From Magnolia sinica (Eukaryota > Streptophyta > Magnoliopsida > Magnoliales > Magnoliaceae): a DNA stretch of 64,000 bases. The stretch spans positions 65,558,001 to 65,622,000 of the forward strand of contig NC_080588.1 in the NCBI RefSeq assembly GCF_029962835.1, written 5' to 3'. A program made the translations under genes and the position numbers. Shown here in pieces: positions 12,516 to 23,340 of the stretch; the stretch's first letter is position 1, and the number at the start of each line of letters is the position of its first letter. A model generated the notes under the pieces. That model worked only from the letters and a program-made list of their open reading frames with translations, was not told the origin of the DNA and did no database searches.

Positions 12516-13973
12516 TAAACATGAATTGCATTTCTTGATCGGATTGATTAAAGCTAGTGAATGATTGATTGTCATGAGGTTTTTAGATTCACACGTAGAC
12601 TCATGTGATAGTTCACCACCATTTTAAAAAAAGGCCATGACTCATCCACCACCGTACAAATGGCATAGTTATGGTTAATCTAGATCGTCCAAATTAGTCA
12701 CCTGATCGTCCACGGTGGAAACCCAAAAAAAATCACACTGAGAAGTTATTATATTATTACTCACAATCTAGTTTCACCCAATGAATTTGGGCCACTCACT
12801 ATTTTACCTTTAACCACCATGTATCAGGGTTCTTTTCAAGCTATGTCCAATCTACAACATGGCCCACAATGTCAACGGTCTTGATGGCTGTACATTCGTG
12901 CCACGTGTAAGAAGATCACTCACTACCATTTTTAAAATGTGAACTATGACGGGGAGTCTTGTCGTCAGATGATGCAAGCAGCTTTTCCTTCAATAAAATT
13001 TGGGCCATTTGAATGACGCCTGGAAATGATTTCGGCTCATTTCTGCAGAAATTCAGGACAATGTCTCCTTTTTATCAAAGGCGTTTTCGGGAAGACATTT
13101 TTTAAAAAAGAAATGAGTTGGGTGAAGCATACATTTTCCATCAGAGCGGCCACAGGCCATGCTATCGTGCATGGGAACAATCCAAACCGTCCATTTGACC
13201 AGTCACAAGAAGACAATTCTTAAAGTGAAAAAGCTAGGCCAGTTGGCTCTTTAAGTGGGCCACAAAAGGGGTGTTTCCATTCAAGCAAAGTCCAGTGTGA
13301 CCAACTATTTCAAGATACGGTTGTTTGCGACTTGTCAAACCCATTTACAAACTATATATATATAGAGAGAGAGAGAGAGAGACTGTGTGTGTAAACAAGA
13401 GTTACCCATGGAATGATTTGTACTAAATTTCCTATTTGGTTAAGGTCAACAATGATAAATAAATAATTATGACAAATGCTAAGGTGAGCGCTATATATAC
13501 ATGACGTCCAATTCAATTTTTAGATTATTTTATGGCATGAACAGAAAAGTGAGGCAGATACAAAGTTGGAATGGACCACACAATAGAAATAGTGGAGATT
13601 GACCAACTACGGTTAAAAACAACTTCTCGGTGCCTAACAAAAGTTTTAGATTTGCCTCATTTTTTAGCTCATGCCCTTATATGCTCTAACAAACTATTGG
13701 ATAATGTAGATAAAATAAATATATTATGGTGGGCTTAGGAAGTTTATTTGTGGATCCTTTTTTATATTATTTGTGTATATTAACTATTTTGCCAAAGTAA
13801 GTCATCATTACTTATTTATCAACATTTAATGTTTAATATACATACGTCACATGTGCCAAATGTGGTGCATGTATGATGGTTGAAATTCATGCATGTTCAC
13901 ATGCAACCATTAGCACATGAAACGTATGTCCATGTGCACATGCATTGTAAATGCTGCACATGCCACCGTTCAC
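12516..13973. other. Intergenic, no gene seen
   Basis: Besides the microsatellite at 13352 I see only diverged repeat sequence. Near 13860-13970 CATGCACATGTTCACATGC-like words recur, but without a clean period. Confidence 0.45.
13352..13396. repeat. Compound (TA)n(GA)n(GT)n microsatellite
   Basis: TATATATATA passes into a GAGAGA run and then TGTGTGTGT. No gene within 2 kb. Confidence 0.9.
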
Positions 13974-13982
13974 TTGAAACTC

Positions 13983-14490
13983 GGACGCGGATTTCCGCAC
14001 AAGGATGCTGGGTGGGGCCACCACCATAGTTTTTGGGAAATATACTTTGTTCATCCGTTTTGCAAGATAATTTTACGATAATATACTAAAAACAAGGTGG
14101 ATCCAAGACTAAGTGGGCCACACGAGAGGAAACAGTAGGAATTCAGTTAGAACCGTTGAAACATTTTTATGACCATAAAAGCTTTGTTTCAAGCTAAATT
14201 TTTTTATTTTCATTCATCCCTGTGTTAATAACCTTATAAATGGTTTGGATGGCACATAAACATCAAGGCAGAGCCTAGGAAGGTTTCAACGGTAGGTATT
14301 TCTTTCCCCAATTTTCCCTCTCGTATGGTCCACTTTAGCTTTGGATTCACTTCGTTTTCGGTCGCTTTTCCTAAAATGAGCTCCCCAAACGGATGAACAA
14401 AGTACATTTCTCAAAAACATGGTGGTGGCCCCACACAGCATCCTTTGGCAGGAACTTCCTGCGAAAGGCTTTCGCAGGAAATCCGCGTCC
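13983..14490. mobile_element. Mutator-like MITE, 508 bp, 9-bp target duplication
   Basis: TTGAAACTC is duplicated exactly at 13974-13982 and 14491-14499. The ends are GGACGCGGATTTCC and its inverse GGAAATCCGCGTCC. Inverted repeats extend inward for about 80 bp (GGATGCT...GGTGGGGCCAC on the left; GGTGGCCCCAC...AGCATCC on the right). The right end also carries GCGAAAGGC, shared with the element at 51067. Confidence 0.9.
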
Positions 14491-14499
14491 TTGAAACTC

Positions 14500-15367
14500 C
14501 TCACATGTGTGATAGTGCATTATTACTTATTTCAGACTGTTTACTAGATAATTAACTAGAAAAATATTGTCGGCAATTCACCTTATATACCAAAATGTTC
14601 TTTGGTGATCCATCAATTGCATTATCTTATATTAGGACATGATCCCGGAACTAAAGTCAATCCAAGAATCATATGATCCAAACCACAAGAAATAATAGGA
14701 ATGTAGACGCTCACCATTGAAACCTAGTTAGGCCTACCTTGATATTTGTATGCCATCCATTGTTCCCTATGTTGTCACCTATTTGAGCTTTGGCTTGGTT
14801 TGACTTTTGGCATCACAACTCAACGGGATCTTTCGCAAATGATATATATATACACACACACACACACACTTTAAATCACCTAAGAAATTTGTTATAACAT
14901 TATTTGGACATTATTTGGAATGGAATAACTAGTCCAAACAGCATGACTGGATAGCTTATTACCAAAGGGCGTGTTTGGCCGAGCAAATCCCATGGGATTA
15001 AGAGGCTAGTGTTTGTTCATGCTCGAGTCCAAATGGCTCCAAACTCAACTATTGAGATATCAACTTAGGTTGGTTTTAAATGAGTTAGGATGGTTTTTGT
15101 GCCACCCAAACGGGGCAAGAACATACTATCATCCATAAATTGACAGAACAGCTCAAATCAAAACAAAAATTACACAGATTAACTGAGGCAGTTTGGGTGA
15201 TTGGCTCAAATCATATTACCAACCCCATTATTTTGAGACATTGGTACAACTATATGCCTCAAAGTGTCCTAAATCCCTAACCTGCAACGTTCCTAAAAAA
15301 TACTGAACTGAATTGAGATTCATAAGCCTTGTGATGGCCAAACAGTCCCTTTTTATTTTCTTCACTT
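14500..15367. other. Region downstream of the bHLH gene
   Basis: No gene. It should contain the bHLH 3' UTR just below 15368; no polyadenylation signal stands out. A microsatellite lies at 14842. Confidence 0.45.
14842..14868. repeat. (TA)n(CA)n microsatellite
   Basis: ATATATATATACACACACA, uninterrupted, in AT-rich intergenic DNA downstream of the bHLH gene. Confidence 0.85.
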
Positions 15368-17944
15368 CTACATGCATCTCCCTCCATAGCCTGCATTTCT
15401 GAATAGTGCTTGCTTTATCTCTTCAGAGTTCACCACTGGTCTCTGCTCCAGATCCTGGCCAAATGAAATAAATATTATTATCAGGTTATTGGAGGAATCA
15501 CGAACGGAGAAAAGATGAATGGCCCACAGCATCGGATGGGAGATTCTAATGTATCTCCCATCAGATTGATCCTAGTCATTCAAGAATGGACAGTTAGGAT
15601 CATATGATGGGGGAGCTCCCTGGTATCTCCATCCACTTTAGAACACCATATGAACGGTTCAGATCACCAAGATGTGAAGCCCACATCATTTAAAGGGTCC
15701 TTCCAATCCTAGCCATCCACTGAGAATGGACACTCAGGATCATATGATGGGGGAGATTTTGGGTATATCCAATCCGCTTTAGCCACTATATGAATGATTT
15801 TCATCAAAAATATGTGGGGCTCACATCATCGGGTGGGCCCTTCCAATATATTCCCCATCAAATGATCCTAGCCATCCGGTGAGAATGGATAAATGGGGTC
15901 ATATGATGGGGGGGAGATTTTGGGTGTTCCCCATTCACATTAGACCACCATATGAACGGTTCGGATCACCGATATGTGGGCCCCACATGCACATCTCATT
16001 GGGTCACTCCCAGTTAGCATTTTACCTCGGAGCAGGAAGCTTGCATTCCAAAATCATTGAAGCAGCTGATAACACATTGCTGAATCTCAAGGCCTAGAGC
16101 TTCTAAAGTAGCTATGGTTGACAGCAGCAATCCGGGCTTCGTCGCGCAGCAAATATCAATCCGTGTGTCTGCATTCCTTCGTTCCACATCGAACTGCAAA
16201 AATCATTCCAAAAAATTCAATTTAGAATCGAATTTCATTGAGTATGCACTATTTTCAATTACGACGGCCCATGGTTTGATGAATCTTGGCCGTTGGAATT
16301 ATGGGTCCCGCTGGATCGGATGCCCCAACATTCTTCCAGATTGGAAGATCTTCAACTTTTATCAAATGTCTGGAAAAAAGGCCAAAAATTGGATGGCTGG
16401 GATGATTCTGATCGGAATGATTTTTGGGTCATCCTCATTATGGGCTGTTTTAGCTTAACGGTCACCGGACCATGGGCCACACTAGTATGGAATGATCATA
16501 CAACACTGGCGTCTTGATGCATCATCAGGGCCGTAGAATTACAATTTTAATTAGTAGCCTTCAAATAGTACATCAATGGTCTGGAAGAAAAAAGGCCAAA
16601 GATCGGATGGCTAGCATGATTCCGATCTGGATGACTTTTGGGTCATCACCATTACTAGCCCGCAGCTCAATGGTCACCTAAAGATGGGCCACACTATCAT
16701 GGAATGATCATATATATCTCGATGCATCATCTCGACCGTAGGATGACAATTTAGGTAGAAAGCATTTACCTTTGGAGTGTTCCTGACCAGGATTTCATTC
16801 GACGTTAGCTCCTTGAAAATGCTCAGTAGATTAAGCTGATTTGAACCCCCTTGGATTTCTTCTTGCAGCTTCTTGATTCGATCCAGCAGCTCTTTCATGT
16901 AATCAATCGTATCGCCGAGTATTGATGTTCGATCCATCTGTTCATAACCATTTCTATTGATTACTTACCACATCCAACGGTTTAGATGAAAATTTAAACA
17001 GCATTTTGCCCATTTCCAAGAGGATCAAGCTTCCATGATTTAGATCATTCACAGCTACTCATTACTGTTAAAAAATAAGAACCGTTGTATGATCTTGGTT
17101 TTCAATTTCTACTTTAGATAGATGATCCTCCAACATACTCCCAGATTTGAAAGGTTAAGATGATCTCGTTGAGGAGATTCTTGGGGCATGATCAATTCAA
17201 TGATGTGAATGATTGAACGGTGTGGATGATTGAACCATGGGCCCCATCATATAATCACCACCATAGAATGACTTGGAAAGAGAAAATGAAGAAATGCAAG
17301 TGATTAAAAATGCAAATGTTACAATCCATCCATCCATGATCAGGACATGAATAAAAAGGAATTACCTTACTGATCTTGGGGACCACTGATCGGAGCATTG
17401 AAAGGCGATCGTTCAATCGCTTCCGTCGACGCCTCTCGGCCATCAGATTCTTGGACGGCTGGCCTTCAACCTTCTTCACACGGCTCTTCCTGCCTAAACA
17501 GGAACCAACGTCGAATACTGGAATTTCAGCAGACTGGGACATTTCCACCTTGCAAATCCTCTGTTTATCATCTGAATTACGAAGATTTTCGGAGGCAAGA
17601 AGGCCTAGATCGTCGTCTTCGATGATGGAGGGGCAATCTTCTTGAGTGGGAAATGGGATGGGGTCATGGAATTCAGGCGATGGATCGATCTGGGTCGATG
17701 AAATTGTATCAACATATGGACAGTAGACTTCATTCAGGGAAGAATCGAATGTGGGGTGGGTTGATGTGGAGAATCCAAAACTGTCACAAGAAGAAAATGG
17801 GAAAACTAGATTTGGGTTGTCTTGGAAAGAATCAAAGCTACCTCCATGATTGAAAATATCACTCATTTCTATTGGGAAGCCTTCCCATGTATCTCTTCTT
17901 AGAGCAAGGAGCTCTTCTAAGAATCCATGTTCATCTAGTTCCAT
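15368..17944 (-). CDS. bHLH93: bHLH transcription factor, subfamily IIIb (bHLH93/bHLH61-like), four exons
   Basis: Nuclear DNA-binding regulator. Coding exons are 17944-17366, 16937-16770, 16193-16026 and 15454-15368; all introns are GT-AG and phase 0, giving 333 residues and a TAG stop. The basic region and helix 1 (about residues 165-193, with [12 protein letters not shown]) end exon 1. Loop and helix 2 open exon 2 ([18 protein letters not shown]). Exons 3-4 (about 259-333) form the C-terminal ACT-like segment, ending [16 protein letters not shown]. Order, splice sites and length agree with my knowledge of Arabidopsis bHLH93 (NFL, about 350 residues), reported to promote flowering in short days and to bind the stomatal factor FAMA; bHLH61 is the close alternative. 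The N-terminal 150 residues are acidic and less conserved. I chose the ATG at 17944 because [14 protein letters not shown] resembles the family start; an in-frame ATG at 18022 only adds microsatellite-coded residues. All domain residues are intact, so the gene looks functional. Confidence 0.93.
15455..16025 (-). repeat. bHLH gene intron 3 with ~145-bp tandem repeats
   Basis: A 571-bp intron. A unit containing GAGAATGGAnA, GTCATATGATGGGGG, TATGAACGGTTC and GATCACC recurs about three times between roughly 15525 and 16005, with key boxes near 15590, 15735 and 15895. The GT donor at 16025 and AG acceptor at 15455 are intact. Confidence 0.65.
16194..16769 (-). repeat. bHLH gene intron 2 with an internal ~210-bp tandem duplication
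   Basis: A 576-bp intron. Sequence near 16365-16546 recurs near 16575-16755. Both copies carry GGTCTGGAA/ATGTCTGGAA, then AAAAGGCCAAA, a GGATGGCT core, TTTTGGGTCATC, GGGCCACACTA and TGGAATGATCATA in the same order. The copies are clearly diverged, so the duplication is not recent. Splice sites are intact. Confidence 0.65.
16938..17365 (-). other. bHLH gene intron 1
   Basis: A 428-bp GT-AG intron between the two halves of the bHLH domain; this split after KISK is conserved in the subfamily. No embedded gene or clear transposon is visible. Confidence 0.85.
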
Positions 17945-17947
17945 TTC

Positions 17948-18020
<73 letters not shown>
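17948..18020. repeat. Compound (CT)n(CA)n microsatellite in the bHLH 5' leader
   Basis: An uninterrupted CT run (about 17949-17991) passes directly into a CA run (about 17992-18020), only a few bases upstream of the bHLH start codon. It is GA/GT on the coding strand. In the bHLH frame it stays open and would encode alternating Cys-Val and Arg-Glu from an ATG at 18022. Confidence 0.95.
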
Positions 18021-18025
<5 letters not shown>

Positions 18026-18412
18026 CTTGAGAGGATGTTACTACAAGCAAGAAAACTCTCTCTCTCTCACTCTAGAACACCTGAGAGAATGTTAACAGAA
18101 GCAAGAAACCCCCCTCCTTCTCTCCGAAACATTGAGAGAATGAAAAAACAAGCAAGAAAACTCTCCCAAACACCTGAGAGAATGAAAAAACAAGCAAGAA
18201 AACTCTATCCCAAACACCTGAGATAATGAAAAAACAAGCAAGAAAACTCTCCCAAACACCTGAGAGAATGAAAATACAAGCAAGAAAACTCTCTCTCTCC
18301 CCCCAAACACCCGAGAGAATGTAAATACAAGCAAGAAAACTCTCTCTCTCTCTCTCTAACACCTGAGAGAATGTCAATACAAGCAAGAAAACTCTCTCTC
18401 TCTCTCTCCTAA
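18021..18412. repeat. Minisatellite in the bHLH 5' leader, ~9 units of 38-50 bp
   Basis: Plus-strand units contain CACCTGAGAGAATG, then AAAnACAAGCAAGAAAACTC, with length differences from a (TC)n tract at the end of each unit. About nine units are recognisable, diverging outward. On the bHLH coding strand the array contains an open frame from 18452 to 18072 with a repeated motif close to ESFLACIFILSGVW. It sits between the putative TATA box and the start codon, so it is probably transcribed leader. Confidence 0.85.
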
Positions 18413-18474
18413 AAGGTAATACTAATAGAAAAACAAGGACACTTGTTAACATGAAGTTGCACCAAGTTGAAGGA

Positions 18475-18482
18475 ATATATAG
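18475..18482 (-). promoter_or_regulatory. Candidate TATA box of the bHLH gene
   Basis: The minus strand reads CTATATATT, about 530 bp upstream of the start codon. A transcript starting some 30 bp downstream would have a leader of about 500 nt containing the whole minisatellite. No other TATA-like site lies nearer the ATG. Transcript data are not available here. Confidence 0.35.
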
Positions 18483-19362
18483 AAGCCCACAAAAAAACGC
18501 ACTTTAGTTCCATTCATTTAACAAATCTTTTTTTTATTATACTCTCTAATATTATTATTCTATCTCTTCTAATAAATTGTAATATTAGGTCCCCCTCTCT
18601 ACCCCCTTAGATAGAAATGGAATCTCCTTTTTCCTCTCTCTCTCTCTCTCAAAGAGAGAGAAGTTGATTTCATGTCTTTTTCACCGAAATCTGCAATCCA
18701 ACAGACTTGATATTTAATTCCCCTCCCGCTGAATACTTTGACCCACACATCTGTCGCAACCGAAAATGATGGACTTAGCATCATAGACCCTGTCAGGTTC
18801 TTTGTATTTCTTTTTTCTTTTATTAAAACTCTCTAACTTGTCACCTTTCACCCTCTCTCATCTATGTGGCTATTATTCATCTCTGAGATGACCCATCGAT
18901 CATGTGGTTATCCCCATTTTCCCCATGTGGGTCCCACCCTCCCTCTCCTCTATTTACTCAGATCAACATTTTCAAATGGGTTGGTGGCTTCTTTTGTTCC
19001 CTTCCTCATCTCTTCTCATTCCTAATCATACAATTATTTCATTAACCTGTTTGTTTCTAATCATCTGATCCACTTGCCCATCTCCCACATGTGGATGAGA
19101 TCCGCCCTCTACATCATCTGGGCCCCACCTTTGATTGACAGCTGACCAGCTCTGTCCATCATCTAGTCCGTCCAATTTTTTCCTACCCGTCACTGCCAAT
19201 CAGACGATTGGGATCGTCCGATCCCGGAGATTTTCCATTTGTGGCCCGCTCGCGATCATCTTGCAGAATGCACGGTTTTGATCTCATCTAAGTATGCCAC
19301 GTATACAGTAAATGGTGTGGAAACACTGCAAGTTTGGTGTCCCGAGGGGCATTGGAACAGCT

Positions 19363-19489
19363 CCTTTTTTTTTTCCAACACGCGCACGCACCACCGCACA
19401 CTCACGCTGTAATGGGCTTTCACCCCCTATGGATACTCAAACCCTTGACCGGGTGTTGAAACTCCCGAGAGTCTACCACCCGAGAGGGA
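19363..19489 (-). mobile_element. tRNA-derived SINE, minus strand, 8-bp target duplication
   Basis: Flanked by GAACAGCT at 19355-19362 and 19490-19497. On the minus strand it starts with a tRNA-like head (GGGTGGTAGACTC, A-box-like), then AAGGGTTTGAGTATCC (B-box-like), then the GCGTGAGTGTGCGG region and an A-rich tail adjoining the left duplication. Length 127 bp. The paralogue at 44366-45093 supports a dispersed family. Confidence 0.8.
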
Positions 19490-19627
19490 GAACAGCTATA
19501 ATTTTCTAATTATGCTAATTAGTTTTCTAGCTTTTATTTGTTATTTTTATTATTATTTGGAATTAGTGGAAGATCCCCAACCAAGGATTAAAATAGATGA
19601 TAAATTTATAATTTAAAAAAAAAAAAA

Positions 19628-20012
19628 AAAAACTTTGATACTCCGGAAGAACGTAATAGATGATACATGAGCACTTAGAAATTGCATAAGTGACATAAAT
19701 TTAAGTCAAATTAAACTGTCCAAATTATGAACCGACATTAGATGCATCATGAAAAAAAAAAAATCTTATTTTATTATCAGACCATCAAAATGGCGAACAT
19801 TTATTGGAGGATTAAGAACGAAAATTATCCAGTAATCCTATTTCCATATATAAGTGTCCATACAAACAATCTGATCTCGGCACTGAGACTAAAAGATAGT
19901 AGCTTCCACAATTTAATCAGTTTAAGATGGGTGGATGTATGTCATTTGTACAATTTTTAAGTGCCTGCATATCAAGTGTCATAGCCAATATAAGTAAAAT
20001 AAAATAAACTTT
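19628..20012. mobile_element. MITE, ~400-bp GCAGGCACTT family
   Basis: Left ACTTTGATACTCCGG and GAGCACTTAGAAATTGCA; right TTTTTAAGTGCCTGCATATC. The interior CATTTATTGGAGGATTAAGA matches the 26180 copy. Confidence 0.6.
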
Positions 20013-21829
20013 AAAAAAAAAAAAAAACAGAGAGAGAAGGAAATAACCAAAATATATATATATGCCTCTCATGGGTGTTTATAATATGTATACATGCATA
20101 TATGAGTATTCCAAATCCACCGATATACAAATGTTACACTGTTTCTTAAGTGGCATTTTGGCGGATGCGGTCGGTCGATACCCATTGGCCATATCTATGC
20201 GGGCTGATTATACTAAGATAACTAATCAGCCGTGATTATTGATTATGCTTATTATAGATATTATGTTATTGTCATATATTTTTATATTTTGGCATGCAAC
20301 TAGGGGCTTGACATGCGGCGTCATGGTTACCAGATGGCACCTTTGACTTAAACCATGGGCTTGACCCATTATCATCGGAAGAAATGATCCCACTTTATAG
20401 CTAATTGTGATGATTTTTCACTATTGTTGTTAAAGTTGCTACTGCTGTTGTTATTATTATTATTTTCTTTTGTAGTCATCATATAAAGTGAATATTTTTA
20501 TTTTTCTTATTATTATTATTGTTATTAAAATGACTAACGAAATTATCACATATCTCCGTATAAAGTCATTAGCTACCATACATTCGAGTTGTAACGGCCA
20601 CCCTATGATGTTTATGTGCAATCAAATTGTAAATCTAGTCAACTCTTCATGTTCACCATACATAGCTAGCAATGTACAATTCTACCAGGAAACCTACATG
20701 TTTACGTGGTAGCATGCATGTGAGTTTTGGAATGGCCTTAGCTTTGGTGAATAATGACAGGATTGGGTAGAATACACAACTAGGGGGACCCCACATTCCC
20801 TGTAGAAGAACATGAGAGCATGCGTCATCCTCCCTAATGCCCCCATGCCATTCCCTTTGGCTTGGCCCACTTGAGTCATGGATCAAGTTGGATGGTGGGA
20901 TCGGATTTTTGGCATTCACCATGCATTGAACGTATGTGATCAGTTCCATTGTTATCATTAACGATTTTAGGAAAATTGGATAAAATAGGGGGTGTTATCT
21001 GTTGCTCTACCATGGCTTTTATGGCACATTTATGTAGAATTTTGATATGACCTGCTCTGAGATGGCCCACTCACCGACAATCCTAAGGATTGGAAGATCC
21101 TAGTCATAGAATAGTTGGTCCTTTAATGGTTAGGCTGGAAGTCTTTAACATTTTCTTTCTTGACCGTTATTCTAGACCATTTACAAGTGGGGCCCCCATA
21201 ATATCAACGGATTGTGGATACACTGAGCAATGGGACGCATTTTTACAAACTGATCAAGGCCCGAATGATACTGTACAAAGTAGAAAATTAAATAAGGTGT
21301 TATTGTTATTGGGGCAGTTATGGTCCACCATGTTTGGATGATGGAGATACGAGTGTACATTGTGCATTAAACATACAGTCCCATCATCATCATACCATTT
21401 ACAGTAGAGCAACCTTGATGAAAGAAAATACACCAAAAATTTTGTGTATATGCTATTCTCTAATCTTGTATAGTGCTGAAGCGATGTTAATGATAGGAAA
21501 CCGCAAAAGCAAACCTCAAATTCAAATCACATGGTAATAATAAAATGCAAGCAAAACATATATAAGAAGACATGATTTTACATAAAAAAAAATTTTGCGG
21601 AAAAAAATTACGATACAAAGCCAAAAGCAAATCTACTATGAAAATGAATTATAAAAGATTAAATGAACTTATATATACAAAACCCTTGTTTTCTCCGTTC
21701 CAAACTTTAGAATCGATTTACCCTTCTTCATTCTACTCTAATCCTGCAATTACACCCATATATATATTTTTACACTCGGAATAGGAAATAAATCTTGTAA
21801 TTATGCAAAAGTGCACATGCCGTTGATCT
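20013..21829. other. Intergenic, no gene seen
   Basis: AT-rich, with (ATT)n-like tracts near 20450-20530 and old GGGGCCCCC fragments near 21188. No exon or clear element. Confidence 0.45.
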
Positions 21830-22120
21830 AAACATTAATTGAGCAACCCCCGATCGATCGAGCCCTCACATGTTCGATTAATGGAGCATACTTAAAAAAT
21901 GTCTAGAGAATTTACATGAATTTTTGAATTTTATCGATCGATCGTTCTAACTTTCTAGGTCGATTGACCAAACCTGTTCAAAACTATCTAAAGACCAGTA
22001 TATCTAATTCGAAATTCACTCGATCAATCAAGAAGTCTAGTCGATCGCTTAAACTCCCTTGTCTCTACATAGATTGAAGACGTCTAGACAACAATCTCCA
22101 TAATAGCTTCAATCATCATG
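21830..22120. repeat. Possible LTR-side remnant next to the copia fragment
   Basis: Rich in ATCGATCGA motifs (CCGATCGATCGAGCCC near 21850; TATCGATCGATCG near 21933). The part at about 22000-22090 resembles 23245-23335 on the other side of pol (TCTAATT, ACTCGAT, TCAATCA, CTCAAACTCC, CTCTACA, ATTGAAGAC), suggesting a shared terminal or subterminal segment. Confidence 0.4.
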
Positions 22121-22189
22121 ATTCATAACTCTAAACTCCATTTCTAATTGTCTCTGTCATAGTAATAATATCATTGTCACTTCTCGTGC

Positions 22190-23225
22190 ACACTCCATCT
22201 TTATCAAATCTTCATCAGGCCCAGAGAAGTCGAACAAAAATTAAACTTCTTCATGAGAATTACCTTAATAAGCATATTTGTCAGATTCACGCTCGTGTGG
22301 ATTTTCTCAAGTGTGGCACCGCCTTCGTCAAACACCTATTGGATAAAAATGATAACTAACATCAATATACTTAGAATAAGAATGGCATACTGAATTTTTT
22401 GTCAAATTGATCATGCTTTTGCTATCGTAATTAACCAGCATACCCTCCTGCTAAATTTAAATCTCGTTCATCATTCCTCTCAACGAAATACATTCTTTGA
22501 ATGCTTCCATCACTGTCATGTATTCATCTTTGGTTGTAAAAAGAGCAACCATAGACTGAAGCTTCGACATCTAACTGATCATTACACTCGCTAACACAAA
22601 CGAGTCATTGGAACTCGACCTTCTATTGTCCACATTCCCTATGTAGTTCAAATCAACATAACATATAAGTTTTCCCTTTAATTTCTCAAATGTTAAGATG
22701 TAATCCGTTGTACCTCGTAAATAATAAAGTAGTTATTTCACCGCCTCCCAATATTCATATCAAAGTTTAACATGTATATGCTCACAACACTAATTGCATG
22801 TGAAATATCTGATCTCGTAGAGACCATAACATACATCAAAATGCCAATTGCATTTGAATAGAGCACATGGAATATAAACAACTTTTATTCATTTGTAACG
22901 GAACATTGATTCGAATAAAGCTGAAAGTGAGTAGCATGGAGTGTGCTAACTAATTTAGCCTTGTTCGTCCCAAACTTCACTAATACTTTCTCAAAGTATT
23001 TAACCTGAGACATAACATGCTCATTTTTCTATCTCTTCCTATATCAATGCTAAGAATTCTTTTTACAGTCCCTATATCTTTTATTTCGAATGTTCTTAAT
23101 AACTGAGTCTTCAATATATTAATCTCAAATATGGTATAGTTAGCAATAAGTATGTCATTAACGTATAATACAAGTACAATAAATTTTTCATCATTTAATA
23201 TCTTGAAGTAGACACAATGATCAAA
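22190..23225 (-). pseudogene. Decayed Ty1/copia retrotransposon pol 3' end (reverse transcriptase and RNase H)
   Basis: Minus-strand translation with frame changes gives DHCVYFKILNDEKF, LYVNDILIA (active-site box YVDD changed to YVND), SIDIGRDRK, VSTLHATHFQL, MYVMVSTRSDISHA, then the RNase H landmarks YVDLNYIGNVDNRRS and EYMTV, and finally EKIHTSVNLTNMLIKV. This order is diagnostic for copia pol. Many stops; gag, protease and integrase are absent. Confidence 0.85.
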
Positions 23226-23340
23226 TTCACTTATAATAAACCATTAAATTAAATTTATCTAATTAAAAATTTACTCGATTAATCACACTGCGACTGCTCA
23301 AACTCCTCTATTTCTACACAAATTGGAGACATCAAGGCAA

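Noticed and set aside
17376-17645. Plus-strand frames opposite the bHLH exon 1
   Set aside because: Antisense shadows of a clearly conserved coding exon.
18072-18452. 126-codon minus-strand frame as an independent protein gene
   Set aside because: Its sequence is the minisatellite translated; it is treated as a possible uORF only.
19363-19489. tRNA gene
   Set aside because: A- and B-box-like motifs are present, but no cloverleaf closes, and the A-rich tail and target duplication indicate a SINE.
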